Below are positions 56,336 to 64,000 of a stretch of 64,000 nt of DNA, piece after piece (position 1 is the first letter of the stretch; every line of letters begins with the position of its first letter). The position numbers and the translations under genes were made by a program. Origin of the DNA: UBA4802 sp964509195. GTDB lineage: Bacteria; Spirochaetota; UBA4802; UB4802. The stretch spans positions 46,278-110,277 of the forward strand of contig CAZDWJ010000011.1 in the NCBI GenBank assembly GCA_964509195.1, read 5' to 3'. Below the pieces are notes generated by a model that searched no databases, was not told where the DNA came from, and saw nothing but the letters and a program-made list of their open reading frames with translations.

Positions 56336-56872
56336 TTATAACGAAAGAATAATATCATCAACAGGTTTTGTAAGATGGCGCTTCAACTTATTTTCTATTA
56401 ACAGGATGATGTCTCTGTTTTCAAGTATTCTGGTGTAGCGATCCGGTGTAGTACCGTAACGTGTAAGAATGTCTTCGATGCGCTGGTCAACGGTTACGAT
56501 AGTATCGTGCATAACGCGTTTATCCGCATAATACACAATATCAGCTTCAGTAAGGGGTGAATCTGGGGAAGTGTCCTTTAAGAACACATGCTGTTCAACA
56601 ATGTCAGCTATTTCAGGATAACCTAACGATTCTAAAAGTTGCTTGCCTGTGATGTCATGCTTTTCGCCAGTTTTGAGAGCACGTGATTTTGTAATATCAT
56701 GCAAAAGGGCTGCAGCGCATACAAGATCGCGATTTATTGTTACACTTCCATTTAAATGGTCAACCAGTGCACATGCAACTTTTTGCACCTGAAGAGAATG
56801 TTGCAGTATATTTGGCAGGATATTAAACTGCTGCAATAGTGCTAAGCATGTATCAAAGTCAGGAATTTTCAT
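56336..56872 (-). CDS. HD-domain phosphohydrolase
   Basis: 178 residues with the HD motif at ALLHDITKS (about 54-62) and the following H and D ligands (KHDITGKQLLESLGY, then EQHVFLKDTSP). It belongs to the HDIG/YqeK-like group of phosphohydrolases. It lies three bases from the radical-SAM gene, same strand, and may be co-expressed. Confidence 0.82.
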   Translation of the reverse strand: MKIPDFDTCLALLQQFNILPNILQHSLQVQKVACALVDHLNGSVTINRDLVCAAALLHDITKSRALKTGEKHDITGKQLLESLGYPEIADIVEQHVFLKDTSPDSPLTEADIVYYADKRVMHDTIVTVDQRIEDILTRYGTTPDRYTRILENRDIILLIENKLKRHLTKPVDDIILSL

Positions 56873-56944
56873 AAACGATAACCATGCAAAATCAATGTGC
56901 GATGTGAAATACTTTTGAATACTACCTACACAATCAATAGCAAC

Positions 56945-57670
56945 TTATGATGTGATGTCAATAAAAAAGATTGAACCAATATCGATTGCAGGCAGATCTG
57001 ACAGGAAGACAATCTTTTTGTTGTGTGCTGCTATAAAATGTTCTATGTGTGGGTAATCGGGATGTTTGTTTAGATGTCCAGTAAAATATATTGTGTCGGA
57101 GAAAAGGCCACTTGCACCGCCAATGAATCCGTACGTATATCCCGGAAGTAGCACATATCCTGGTGAAATAAGCAATGAATCGATGGAGTTTTTACGTGCA
57201 GCGTTATGAATTGATCTATCAGAAGTGATGATGGCATTGCTGTCCACAATGCAGGTGGAACATTTGGTATAGCCCTGGTTTACGTGAATAATGGGGTAGC
57301 CTTTATGAATTTTGGCAAGGACCTGTGTAATGGAGCTATCGGTTACTTTTTTATTGTGAAATGCTACCTTACCAGTATATGCAACATTATAGGCGCAGTC
57401 ATACGGATAGTTGTGGTGTAACAGGCTCTGACCCTTTACCAGCGTGTAGCGGGTGTGTGATAGTGCTTGTGTGAGCGTGTGTAAAAATGAAGGATCGATT
57501 TCAGGTTGAAAGATTACATAGGGTTCTATTACACACAATTGTATATCAGGATGGCCAGCGATGGGGCGGTCAACCTGCGGGCATAGTGGTACTTGCAGAG
57601 GAGTAAATCCATTTTTCACAAGACCATGAATAACGGGATGAGGAGTGTCGGGATTAATGATAGCTATCAT
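56945..57670 (-). CDS. DUF6873-like protein
   Basis: 241 residues from the ATG at 57670, which shares the ATGA overlap with the upstream DUF1232 stop; the longer frame to 57733 is not used. It starts with IAIINPDTPHPVIHGLVKNG; later VNQGYTKCSTCIVDSNAIIT contains two Cys, and GFIGGASGLFSD is Gly-rich. I link it to the DUF6873 family by this pattern. Function unknown. It is in the minus-strand run of DUF1232, DUF6873 and HD genes. Confidence 0.7.
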   Translation of the reverse strand: MIAIINPDTPHPVIHGLVKNGFTPLQVPLCPQVDRPIAGHPDIQLCVIEPYVIFQPEIDPSFLHTLTQALSHTRYTLVKGQSLLHHNYPYDCAYNVAYTGKVAFHNKKVTDSSITQVLAKIHKGYPIIHVNQGYTKCSTCIVDSNAIITSDRSIHNAARKNSIDSLLISPGYVLLPGYTYGFIGGASGLFSDTIYFTGHLNKHPDYPHIEHFIAAHNKKIVFLSDLPAIDIGSIFFIDITS

Positions 57671-58062
57671 AGTGAAAAGAGCCTGATAACTCTGGTTATT
57701 ATCACATAGATAATAAAACCAATAAAGGACCATACCATAAAGAAAAGCACTATTCCCAGCATCACAAATCCAAATGATTTTTTAAATGTAGATTGTGCTT
57801 TTAGTATGCATTCATCATACACTGGCTGTGGAATGGACTTAATTGCAATAAAAAATAGAAAAGGAAGAATAACTGCATCATCAAGATAGCCAATAAAAGG
57901 GATAAAATCGGGGATAATATCAATGGGAGATAGAGCATAGGCTATAGCAAGTGAAATAATTATTTTTGACCATAGAGAAACTTTGGGATGTTTGAGTGCA
58001 AAAAGCAGCGCCCCAATAGAGTCGCGGAAATTAAAGAATATGTTTTTGAATTTGTTTTTCAT
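57667..58062 (-). CDS. DUF1232 (YkvA-like) membrane protein
   Basis: 131 residues with two helices and the DUF1232 signature AYALSPIDIIPDFIPFIGYL followed by DDAVILP. Function unknown; YkvA-type proteins are found in many bacteria. Its stop overlaps the next gene's start by four bases (ATGA), supporting both gene calls. The gap to the next upstream gene (58063-58208) holds a GC-rich patch (CCGCCGCC) and no feature. Confidence 0.88.
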   Translation of the reverse strand: MKNKFKNIFFNFRDSIGALLFALKHPKVSLWSKIIISLAIAYALSPIDIIPDFIPFIGYLDDAVILPFLFFIAIKSIPQPVYDECILKAQSTFKKSFGFVMLGIVLFFMVWSFIGFIIYVIITRVIRLFSL

Positions 58063-58208
58063 AAAAGCTATTTATTATCAAACATTACAGCTTAAAGGTG
58101 TTTTATAAATAATTAGTACATATCCCCGCCGCCGTGGGCAACGGGAGTGTATACATATCATTTTTCATAAAATAATAGTAAATAATAATTAATGATTACA
58201 TTAATACA

Positions 58209-59408
58209 TCAATTAAAATAATCAAACAGCACAATAAATTCCATATCGCCAATGCTAAAGTGCTTTTGCCGGTACTTCTGATAGATATTTCGCTTTGCTG
58301 ATTCTAATGCTTCAGGTTTTATACCGTATTTTATAGAAAAAGAAGCTTCAAGAAAAGCGGCAAAGTCATCACAGGCTTTGAGCATCTGACCATCTACGGG
58401 ATTAAATCGATCCTCATTATAGCGTGAATTCATCTCTTCAAACGAGATGCCTGATTTAATAGAATTGTCGTACCATATTTTATTCTCAAATTCATTAAAG
58501 ATAAAATACCGCATCTCATCATGCCAGTGTTGTGGTATCAGGGGGAAAATACGATTATTGGCTTCAATAATTTCATATTCTTTAATGAGTTCTTCCAGGC
58601 CTTTGATTGAACGTTTGACGGGGGAAACAATATCGCGAGTTAATACTTCAGGTAAATCGTGAAATAGTGATGAGAAAAAGTTATTGTACAGACGTTTTGC
58701 GCAGGAACCAATTTCCTGTGAACAAAAAAATGAAAGAATTGCGACTATCAGCATATGCCCTAATACAGATGTCTGTGGTATGCGTGGCGTTTGTGCCCAT
58801 CGTTGCTGGAACCTGAGCTGTCCGCATAGATTAATGAAACCTGCAATATTGCGATGTGATAGTATTTTCTGTACACCGGTTAAATCAATATGGTATTCAA
58901 TCTGGCCTTCAATTTCTGCTTTAGTGTTTTCTATGCCATAGATAAATTGATTACTATGATAAATTATCTGGAATTCCCAGTTGGTGGCTAAATAGTGGGA
59001 TGCCTGCAAAATTTTTTTTTCAAATGGGGCAAAGCTGTCGTCAAATAAATAACGCTTAACAGTCTCAAAAAAGCTTCCTTTAATAGGGGCAATGTCATCT
59101 TTAAGCTGGCTGAATACCCATTCGTTAAGTTCTTTGCCTTTTTCTTTCATTATCTTATGGAACACAGGAGGCTTTATATCAGTTACTATCACCCGGTGTA
59201 AAAGTTCAATAATACCACCCTCAATAAGGAGTTGCCAGTTTACACATCCGGGATTTTCTTCTTCCTGGAATTTAGCTATAGTGTATGCGATAATCATTTT
59301 GTGCGCCTGCTTATCAATTTCGGTAAGTTCAGTTGGACGCACATGGTCATTCCATCGCTGAATACTGGCTGCCTGGAATAGTTTTTCTATCAAGCCTTTT
59401 GTAATCAT
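58209..59408 (-). CDS. HD-domain hydrolase (YfbR-like)
   Basis: 399 residues. Two HD regions are visible: the first at IELLHRVIVTDIKPP (about 58-72), the second at SVLGHMLIVAILS and NNFFSSLFHDLPEVLTRDIVSP, which carries the classic H...HD...D. The second matches the YfbR/HD_3 group of nucleotidases. Role is probably nucleotide or nucleic-acid hydrolysis. A tandem HD arrangement is unusual and the first lacks a full set of ligands by eye. Confidence 0.8.
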   Translation of the reverse strand: MITKGLIEKLFQAASIQRWNDHVRPTELTEIDKQAHKMIIAYTIAKFQEEENPGCVNWQLLIEGGIIELLHRVIVTDIKPPVFHKIMKEKGKELNEWVFSQLKDDIAPIKGSFFETVKRYLFDDSFAPFEKKILQASHYLATNWEFQIIYHSNQFIYGIENTKAEIEGQIEYHIDLTGVQKILSHRNIAGFINLCGQLRFQQRWAQTPRIPQTSVLGHMLIVAILSFFCSQEIGSCAKRLYNNFFSSLFHDLPEVLTRDIVSPVKRSIKGLEELIKEYEIIEANNRIFPLIPQHWHDEMRYFIFNEFENKIWYDNSIKSGISFEEMNSRYNEDRFNPVDGQMLKACDDFAAFLEASFSIKYGIKPEALESAKRNIYQKYRQKHFSIGDMEFIVLFDYFN

Positions 59409-59527
59409 AAATTTTATCCTTTGAAGTGTTAGGCAATGAAAATAAAACTTGTCAATGGTGTAAATGCAAGTAAAATATTTATGTATTAAACGATAGTTAT
59501 CGTCAAAGGGGCGATAGTTACTGTAAA

Positions 59528-59980
59528 ATGGCTAACCGTTGCAAAAAGCTTATATTGGGAATAGGGAATAGGCTGCGAAGCGATGATGCTGCTGGAAGCA
59601 TTGTTGCTGAGAAATGTAAATTATTAGGTTTACCAAGTATTGATACAGAATATATGCCCGAAAATTATATAGCTGTGGTAAGGCGATACAATCCAGAGAA
59701 AATTATTATAGTGGATACCTGTGATATGGCTCTGACCCCTGGCGAAGTACGGATTGTTCCATTACATAAAATTCACAGTAGTATGGTAACTACTCATGGC
59801 ATGCCGCTTGTAACTTTAATAGAGATATTGCAGGTAATTACCACAGAAATTATGCTTATAGGCATACAACCACAAAACGTAGATGTTGGTAATACAGTGA
59901 GTCTTTCAGTTCAAGAGGCAATAAAATGGCTTGTGGATTGTCTTCACTATGGCAGGGAAGATGCTATTACGGTTATATGA
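59528..59980 (+). CDS. Hydrogenase maturation peptidase (HyaD/HycI family)
   Basis: 150 residues. ILGIGNRLRSDDAAG at the N-terminus, IIVDTCDM in the middle (about 58-66) and VTTHGMP (about 88-94) are the metal-site regions of the [NiFe]-hydrogenase C-terminal endopeptidases. It would cut the C-terminus of a hydrogenase large subunit after nickel insertion. No hydrogenase gene is in the window. A copy of the iterated 12-mer (59511-59522) lies in the leader, six bases before the ATG. Confidence 0.85.
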   Translation: MANRCKKLILGIGNRLRSDDAAGSIVAEKCKLLGLPSIDTEYMPENYIAVVRRYNPEKIIIVDTCDMALTPGEVRIVPLHKIHSSMVTTHGMPLVTLIEILQVITTEIMLIGIQPQNVDVGNTVSLSVQEAIKWLVDCLHYGREDAITVI

Positions 59981-60253
59981 CACCTCCTTTGCGCTTTCAA
60001 ACCTAGTTTATATAATGTAGTATTTTACAGAATATTAAAATACCTGGCAAATATCAAAATTATTGCTGATTTTACAAAAAAAACCTTGAAAAAATACCGA
60101 ATGGTTATACTTTATTAAATAGAGGTAGCAACTGCAAATTAATATATTCTCTTTTTGTGAATTTTTGTATTTTTTTTGAGTGTGAATTTTTGAATTTCAA
60201 AACAGAGGAAATGGGATATATGATTTGCAGAATACATTATAAGGGATATTGTT

Positions 60254-60730
60254 ATGAAACAAAAGCCACTCAATTTCCAGCAAGCCATTATTGATTTTAT
60301 GAAGTCTAAAGCTAATCGTATGGAAAAAGAGTTAAATGTGCCGGGTACCTGGTATTTTAATGATGGTGATGAGCAAGAGATTAAAAGCTGGACTGATGAA
60401 GAAGCCGCAAAAGTATGGGAAAAGATTAAACACAATATTTTCAAGTTAGGGTGTTCTGGTTTGCGTTATGAATTATGCCCTTTTTGCCATCATTATGGAT
60501 ACGAACATAATGGTTGTTATAAGGCCTTGAAAAATCCAATCTGTGTAAAATGTGGATATGGCAAGCGTCATGGAATATGTATTGGTGAAGAAGGACATGT
60601 AAGCCAGTATAAGCAGATTTTACAATCATTTGAGGATTCACGTATCAGTATGTATAAATTTTTTACTAATGAATATTATACAGAATTAATTGATAAAATT
60701 GAAAGAGAGAATATTAAGGCAATAGCATAA
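60254..60730 (+). CDS. Cys-rich zinc-ribbon-like protein
   Basis: 158 residues. Residues about 75-115 hold CPFCHHYGYEHNGC, CVKCGYGKRHGIC: at least six Cys, with two CxxC pairs, like a zinc ribbon or cluster. The flanks are helical. AAGGGAT precedes the ATG. It ends just before a copy of the iterated word (60731) and a strong terminator (60761-60792). No family recognised. Confidence 0.7.
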   Translation: MKQKPLNFQQAIIDFMKSKANRMEKELNVPGTWYFNDGDEQEIKSWTDEEAAKVWEKIKHNIFKLGCSGLRYELCPFCHHYGYEHNGCYKALKNPICVKCGYGKRHGICIGEEGHVSQYKQILQSFEDSRISMYKFFTNEYYTELIDKIERENIKAIA

Positions 60731-60760
60731 GCGATAGTTACTATTACATAGATTAATGCA

Positions 60761-60792
60761 AAGAGGGCTGGTTGTTGACCAGCCCTCTTTTT
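60761..60792 (+). terminator. Intrinsic terminator
   Basis: A perfect 12-bp GC-rich stem AAGAGGGCTGGT (60761-60772) / ACCAGCCCTCTT (60778-60789) with a 5-base loop, followed by TTT. It ends the Cys-rich gene at 60730. Confidence 0.92.
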
Positions 60793-60826
60793 ACATCGGA
60801 GGTTTTTATGGGTAGCTTTGATAAGG

Positions 60827-60967
60827 TTATTCAGCTGCAATGAAAGTTCTGAAACTGAAAATTTTATTCCTTAAATTTTCATTTTTTGCAACTAATTCAG
60901 AATAAATATCTTCAACATTTCTCCAATAGGAGCAATGAGTGTCTATGCAATAGGTATTGGCTTTCAT
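60827..60967 (-). CDS. Candidate 46-residue small protein
   Basis: Minus-strand ATG at 60967 follows a perfect AAGGAGG site and opens 46 residues, beginning MKANTYCIDTHCSYWRN, rich in helix, ending FRTFIAAE. Two Cys (7 and 12) could bind metal. It lies downstream of a possible promoter (TTGTCT, 16 bases, TATATT at 61044-61017, minus strand). The strong site makes it likely to be translated; no family known. Plus-strand terminator lies just past its end. Confidence 0.6.
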   Translation of the reverse strand: MKANTYCIDTHCSYWRNVEDIYSELVAKNENLRNKIFSFRTFIAAE

Positions 60968-61016
60968 GTTGTTCCTCCTTATTAAGTAAAGATTTTATAC
61001 TAAATTCATCAATTTA

Positions 61017-61044
61017 AATATATACTAAAATACTAAAAAGACAA
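61017..61044 (-). promoter_or_regulatory. Possible promoter of the 46-residue gene
   Basis: Minus-strand TTGTCT (61044-61039), a 16-base spacer and TATATT (61022-61017), 50 bases before the ATG at 60967. Moderate match. The rest of the stretch up to 61375 is AT-rich with a 10-N gap and, at 61365, the GGAGG site of the AOR gene. Confidence 0.4.
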
Positions 61045-61337
61045 GCAAAATTTTATTATTTACTTGAAAAATTTTAAAAACGAGGATATTTCATTGTCGC
61101 GTATTTTCACTATTGTATAGAGCTTAGTAATTTGTTATTCTGGTGATTATGAATTAAAAAATTTTCTTGTAATATTTATTTATATGTTCAGATAATTTAA
61201 AAGGATAACTTAAAAATTGATCAGATATTACTATATTAACGCAATATACTAATTTCAGTTATTTATGTGTTTATTCTTTACTTTGTTATGTATCTGTTAG
61301 TGTGTAAAACTCTTACTTTTTTTGTTACGTTATTCTC

Positions 61338-61347
61338 NNNNNNNNNN
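61338..61347. other. Assembly gap (10 N)
   Basis: Ten undefined bases upstream of the second AOR gene, so its promoter region is incomplete. Confidence 0.99.
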
Positions 61348-61375
61348 ATTAAAAACTATATTTTGGAGGTTCTTT

Positions 61376-63322
61376 ATGAGCGGTTATATGGGGCAGTATC
61401 TTATTGTTAATTTATCAACTGGCAAATCTACAATTAAAAAGCTGGACGATAGTTTCTATAGAAAGTACCTAGCCGGTTATGGTCTGGGCGCTGCTATTAT
61501 TACTCAGATGCAGAAACCAAAAATTAATCCATTATCACCAGAAAGTATGCTTGGATTTTGTTCAGGGCTTTTAACCGGTACAGGTGCGTATTTTGCGGGG
61601 AGGTTTATGGTTGTTGGAAAATCTCCATTAACAGGTGGTTGGGGCGATAGTAACTGCGGAGGTTTTTTCTCTGTTGAAATAAAGCGGGCAGGGTTTGATG
61701 CAATATTTGTCACAGGAAAAGCAAAGAAACCGGTTTATATTTATATCAATGATGGCAAAATACAGATAAAAGATGCAAAGAAGTTGTGGGGCAAAGATAC
61801 AATTGAAACAGAAGAGCTAATAAAGAAAAAACTCAAAGACGAAAAAATACAGATTGCCTGTATAGGACCTGCTGGTGAGAAACTATCGCTTATATCTGGA
61901 ATTGTAACTGATGGGGGAAGAATAGCAGCACGGAGTGGACTTGGCGCTGTAATGGGAAGTAAAAATTTAAAAGCTATTGTTATAAAAGGAACAAAAAAAA
62001 TACCAGTTGCAAGACCAGACGTATTAAAAGAAATTAATAGAAAGTTTTTAAATAGTTTTAAAACTACAAGCCCTATTGATAAAGCTACTGTTAATATGAT
62101 GAATTTTTTAAGCCAGATTATAGCGCGTACAGGGGTATCTGTTCCCACCCAACCTTCAACTGTACGTGAAATTTTTAAGCGATACGGTACCTGCGGTACG
62201 ACTGTGTATTCTACCTTTACGGGGGACACTCCAATTAAAAACTGGGCTGGAGTAGGGTATTTAGATTTTCCCGGGGTACATAAAATATCTGATGAAAATG
62301 TTGTGGCACATCAAAAGAAGCGGTATGCATGCCAGTCATGTCCATTAGGATGTGGAGGGATAGTAGATATTAAAGCAGGACGTTATAAAGGTACGGAAGG
62401 ACATAAGCCTGAATATGAAACACTAGGTTCATTTGGTGGCATGTTACTGCTTGATGACCTGGATACCATAATGGAAATAAATGAATTATGTAACAGGGCT
62501 GGCATTGATACAATATCTGCAGGCGCTGCTGTTGCATTTGCTGTTGAATGCTATGAGCATGGAATAATAACAAAAAAGGATACCGGTGGATTGGAGCCTG
62601 GATGGGGCAAAGCAAAAGAAATAGTAGATTTGACAGAGATGATAATTAACAGAAAAGGGATTGGGAATATTCTGGCTGATGGAGTTATGAGGGCAGCAAA
62701 AAAGATTGGCAAAGGGTCTGAAGCGTATGCAATACATGCAGGCGGCCAGGAACTTCCCATGCATGATAGCCGACTGGATGATGGTTTTGCTATTACATAT
62801 TCAGCCGAAGCTACACCAGGGCGTCATACTATTGCGTCTAATTTATACAATCATCTGTACAGGACAAAAAAGCAGTTTCCTAAGGTTAAGAAAATGTTGA
62901 GAAGTGCACACAATAGCACTGCAAAACGTTTGACGCTGACAGCAGCATCTACGTATTTTGCAAATTTGTATAATGGCTGTGGGATGTGCCAGTTTGGCTT
63001 TTTAAGTGGTTCAATACCACTGATTGATTACATTAATGCAGTGACGGGTTGGGATCTTCCGGCTGATGAATATTTGACTACAGGAGAAAGAATTCTTAAT
63101 CTAAGGAAAGCTTTTAATGTTAGAGAAGGTCTATATGTCAAAAATACCATTATAGCTGAACGTGCACAGGGCAAGCCACCGTTAATGGAAGGGCCTTTGA
63201 AAGGAGTAACAATCCCCATAGATGAGCTGCTGAAAGAGTATTTTTCTATAACAGGATGGAATCCTGAAACAGGAGGCCCGACTGATACTAAATTAAAAGA
63301 ATTAGGTATTGAAGGGTTGTAA
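61376..63322 (+). CDS. Aldehyde:ferredoxin oxidoreductase family protein 2
   Basis: 648 residues from the ATG at 61376 (GGAGG ahead). Complete AOR: N-terminal GGYGLGA-type start (YLAGYGLGAAII), GAYFAGRFMVVGKSP, cluster Cys C319-x2-C322-x3-C326 (CQSCPLGC) and a fourth Cys near 535-538 (NGCGMC). It oxidises an aldehyde with a tungstopterin and reduces ferredoxin. Spacing is the standard one, unlike AOR 1. Two iterated-word copies (61644, 61883). Confidence 0.92.
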   Translation: MSGYMGQYLIVNLSTGKSTIKKLDDSFYRKYLAGYGLGAAIITQMQKPKINPLSPESMLGFCSGLLTGTGAYFAGRFMVVGKSPLTGGWGDSNCGGFFSVEIKRAGFDAIFVTGKAKKPVYIYINDGKIQIKDAKKLWGKDTIETEELIKKKLKDEKIQIACIGPAGEKLSLISGIVTDGGRIAARSGLGAVMGSKNLKAIVIKGTKKIPVARPDVLKEINRKFLNSFKTTSPIDKATVNMMNFLSQIIARTGVSVPTQPSTVREIFKRYGTCGTTVYSTFTGDTPIKNWAGVGYLDFPGVHKISDENVVAHQKKRYACQSCPLGCGGIVDIKAGRYKGTEGHKPEYETLGSFGGMLLLDDLDTIMEINELCNRAGIDTISAGAAVAFAVECYEHGIITKKDTGGLEPGWGKAKEIVDLTEMIINRKGIGNILADGVMRAAKKIGKGSEAYAIHAGGQELPMHDSRLDDGFAITYSAEATPGRHTIASNLYNHLYRTKKQFPKVKKMLRSAHNSTAKRLTLTAASTYFANLYNGCGMCQFGFLSGSIPLIDYINAVTGWDLPADEYLTTGERILNLRKAFNVREGLYVKNTIIAERAQGKPPLMEGPLKGVTIPIDELLKEYFSITGWNPETGGPTDTKLKELGIEGL

Positions 63323-63526
63323 GGTACTAATAATAGCAAAAAGTAATGATTTTAAAATAAAAAAAGCTTGACTAAAATCATAATTTGTTGTTTATTGAAT
63401 AACTGGAAGGGATTTCCCAGCTCATTCTTAATAAATATATGAAAAGATTTTGTGTCTTTAGTGGTGCTAGTTTATATCCATTAATGAAAATTAATAGAAA
63501 TAGCATTCAATGCATTATCTCTTTTA

Positions 63527-63820
63527 GTGAACTATAATAGTGATGGTTACATATTAAATGGCAATCTGACTGAAATAGTAGAAGCTAATATTACCATCAA
63601 TGGTCATCAAATAACAGGAATGTCAGAAAATTTTACTATAGATGGTACAATAGAATTCAGTGGTAAGGAATCAGGTTCTTTTTCTTTTAACAATATTATA
63701 ATTCAATTTGTGATTAATCCTCAAACGGGGGATATCATTTCTGTAAATGTTACTGGTACAGTAACATTCAATAATGAGGATGTAACAAATCAATTGTTGG
63801 CTGAACTGAAAACTATTTAA
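63527..63820 (+). pseudogene. Start-less fragment of a beta-rich protein
   Basis: The frame is open from about 63488 to 63820. No ATG exists, only GTG 63527, with no ribosome site. The 97 residues from there are Asn/Thr/Ile-rich strands (NLTEIVEANITINGHQITGM...), like the end of a secreted or lipoprotein domain. It looks like the C-terminal remnant of a larger gene. The flanks 63323-63526 and 63821-64000 show no gene. Confidence 0.4.
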
Positions 63821-64000
63821 ATAATTCATAATGCCATAAACACGATTCACTATCATAAAGGGTATACAGTTGCTATGCCCCTTATGATTATTGAAATTTA
63901 CAACTCTGTAACCATTTTTCACACCCATCCTACAATAGAATACCTCTTGCGGTATATCTCATCATACCGCATGAATTTTGCCACCCTCTCAGCAAATGTC

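Larger units (their letters stand above)
1891..61890. repeat. Highly iterated word GCGATAGY (33 copies)
   Basis: Positions of GCGATAG (+): 4551, 15001, 20587, 21551, 22432, 25318, 28622, 31146, 40965, 45260, 45772, 45864, 46638, 50940, 55141, 55902, 59511, 60731, 61644. Of CTATCGC (reverse): 1893, 5936, 15064, 23227, 26001, 35482, 37257, 39547, 39803, 44805, 47701, 54112, 56111, 61883. In 32 of 33 the next base is T or C; in 29 the preceding base is a purine. Twenty-eight lie in genes and five between them. Hand count; a few could be missed. Confidence 0.85.

Noticed and set aside
60810..60845. GGAGG followed by ATG and an 11-codon frame on the plus strand
   Set aside because: Too short to be a gene, and it overlaps the end of the better supported minus-strand 46-residue gene.
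1891..61890. HIP1 or Chi as identity of the iterated word
   Set aside because: HIP1 is the palindrome GCGATCGC, Chi is GCTGGTGG; the word here matches neither. Orientation is about 19 to 14, so no strand bias of the Chi type is seen.
1..64000. CRISPR array, tRNA, rRNA, transposase or prophage genes
   Set aside because: No spaced direct repeats, no tRNA arm sequences and no transposase, integrase cluster or capsid genes were seen; the DUF1353 gene alone does not make a prophage, and XerC is the housekeeping recombinase.

Overview
The window looks like part of a chromosome (probably a draft or metagenome-derived assembly, because there are three 10-N gaps) from an anaerobic, low-G+C, diderm bacterium of the phylum Spirochaetota. 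The best evidence is the flagellar block flgB-flgC-fliE-fliF-fliG-fliH-fliI-fliJ followed by flbB, a gene known from spirochaete periplasmic flagella, plus a dprA ... topA-xerC-hslV-hslU block of the kind that sits next to flgB in Borrelia and Treponema. Here the two blocks are about 23-30 kb apart. TonB/ExbBD, a TonB receptor, LolA, an omptin-like protease and several beta-barrel or lipoprotein genes point to an outer membrane. Two tungsten-type aldehyde:ferredoxin oxidoreductases and a hydrogenase-type maturation peptidase suggest anaerobic metabolism.

Layout. 0.3-2.7 kb: beta-lactamase-fold/MarR pair, Ogg2-type DNA glycosylase and two small unknown genes. 3.2-4.0 kb: outer-membrane protein gene interrupted by one in-frame amber codon. 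4.3-12.7 kb: flagellar operon behind a near-perfect sigma-28 promoter, with probable sigma-70 promoters before fliF and fliG and two extra small genes (56 and 116 aa). 12.7-15.5 kb (minus): engB-rimI, enoyl-CoA hydratase, ketopantoate reductase. 15.9-20.1 kb: hybrid histidine kinase, lipid kinase, omptin-like protease, DUF1353 protein. 20.1-25.4 kb (minus): exbB-exbD-exbD-tonB-TonB receptor (frameshifted) and two related lipoproteins. 25.8-34.5 kb: UDP-sugar epimerase, DUF1508 protein, then lolA-rodZ-rimO-pgsA-pgpA and a membrane multihaem cytochrome. 34.7-42.3 kb: TPR protein, dprA, haem-sensor-like protein, topA, xerC, hslV, hslU. 42.7-53.3 kb: orphan gene pair, hslO, first AOR, radical-SAM, phosphoesterase, maf, relA/spoT. 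53.7-64 kb: sua5, a radical-SAM/HhH protein with HD-domain and small membrane genes, hydrogenase-type peptidase, Cys-rich unknowns, second AOR and a start-less fragment.

The most unusual signal is not a gene. The heptamer GCGATAG (reverse CTATCGC) occurs 33 times by hand count, against about four expected for this base composition. It is nearly always followed by a pyrimidine and usually preceded by a purine. A 12-base extension, GCGATAGTTACT, occurs five times. Copies lie in both orientations, in genes and between genes, and in different reading frames (encoding A-I-A, T-I-A, G-D-S, L-S or Y-R), so selection appears to act on the DNA rather than the protein. It is reminiscent of highly iterated or uptake-type words but does not match those I know (HIP1, Neisseria DUS, Haemophilus USS, Chi).

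No tRNA, rRNA, CRISPR array, insertion sequence or prophage was recognised.
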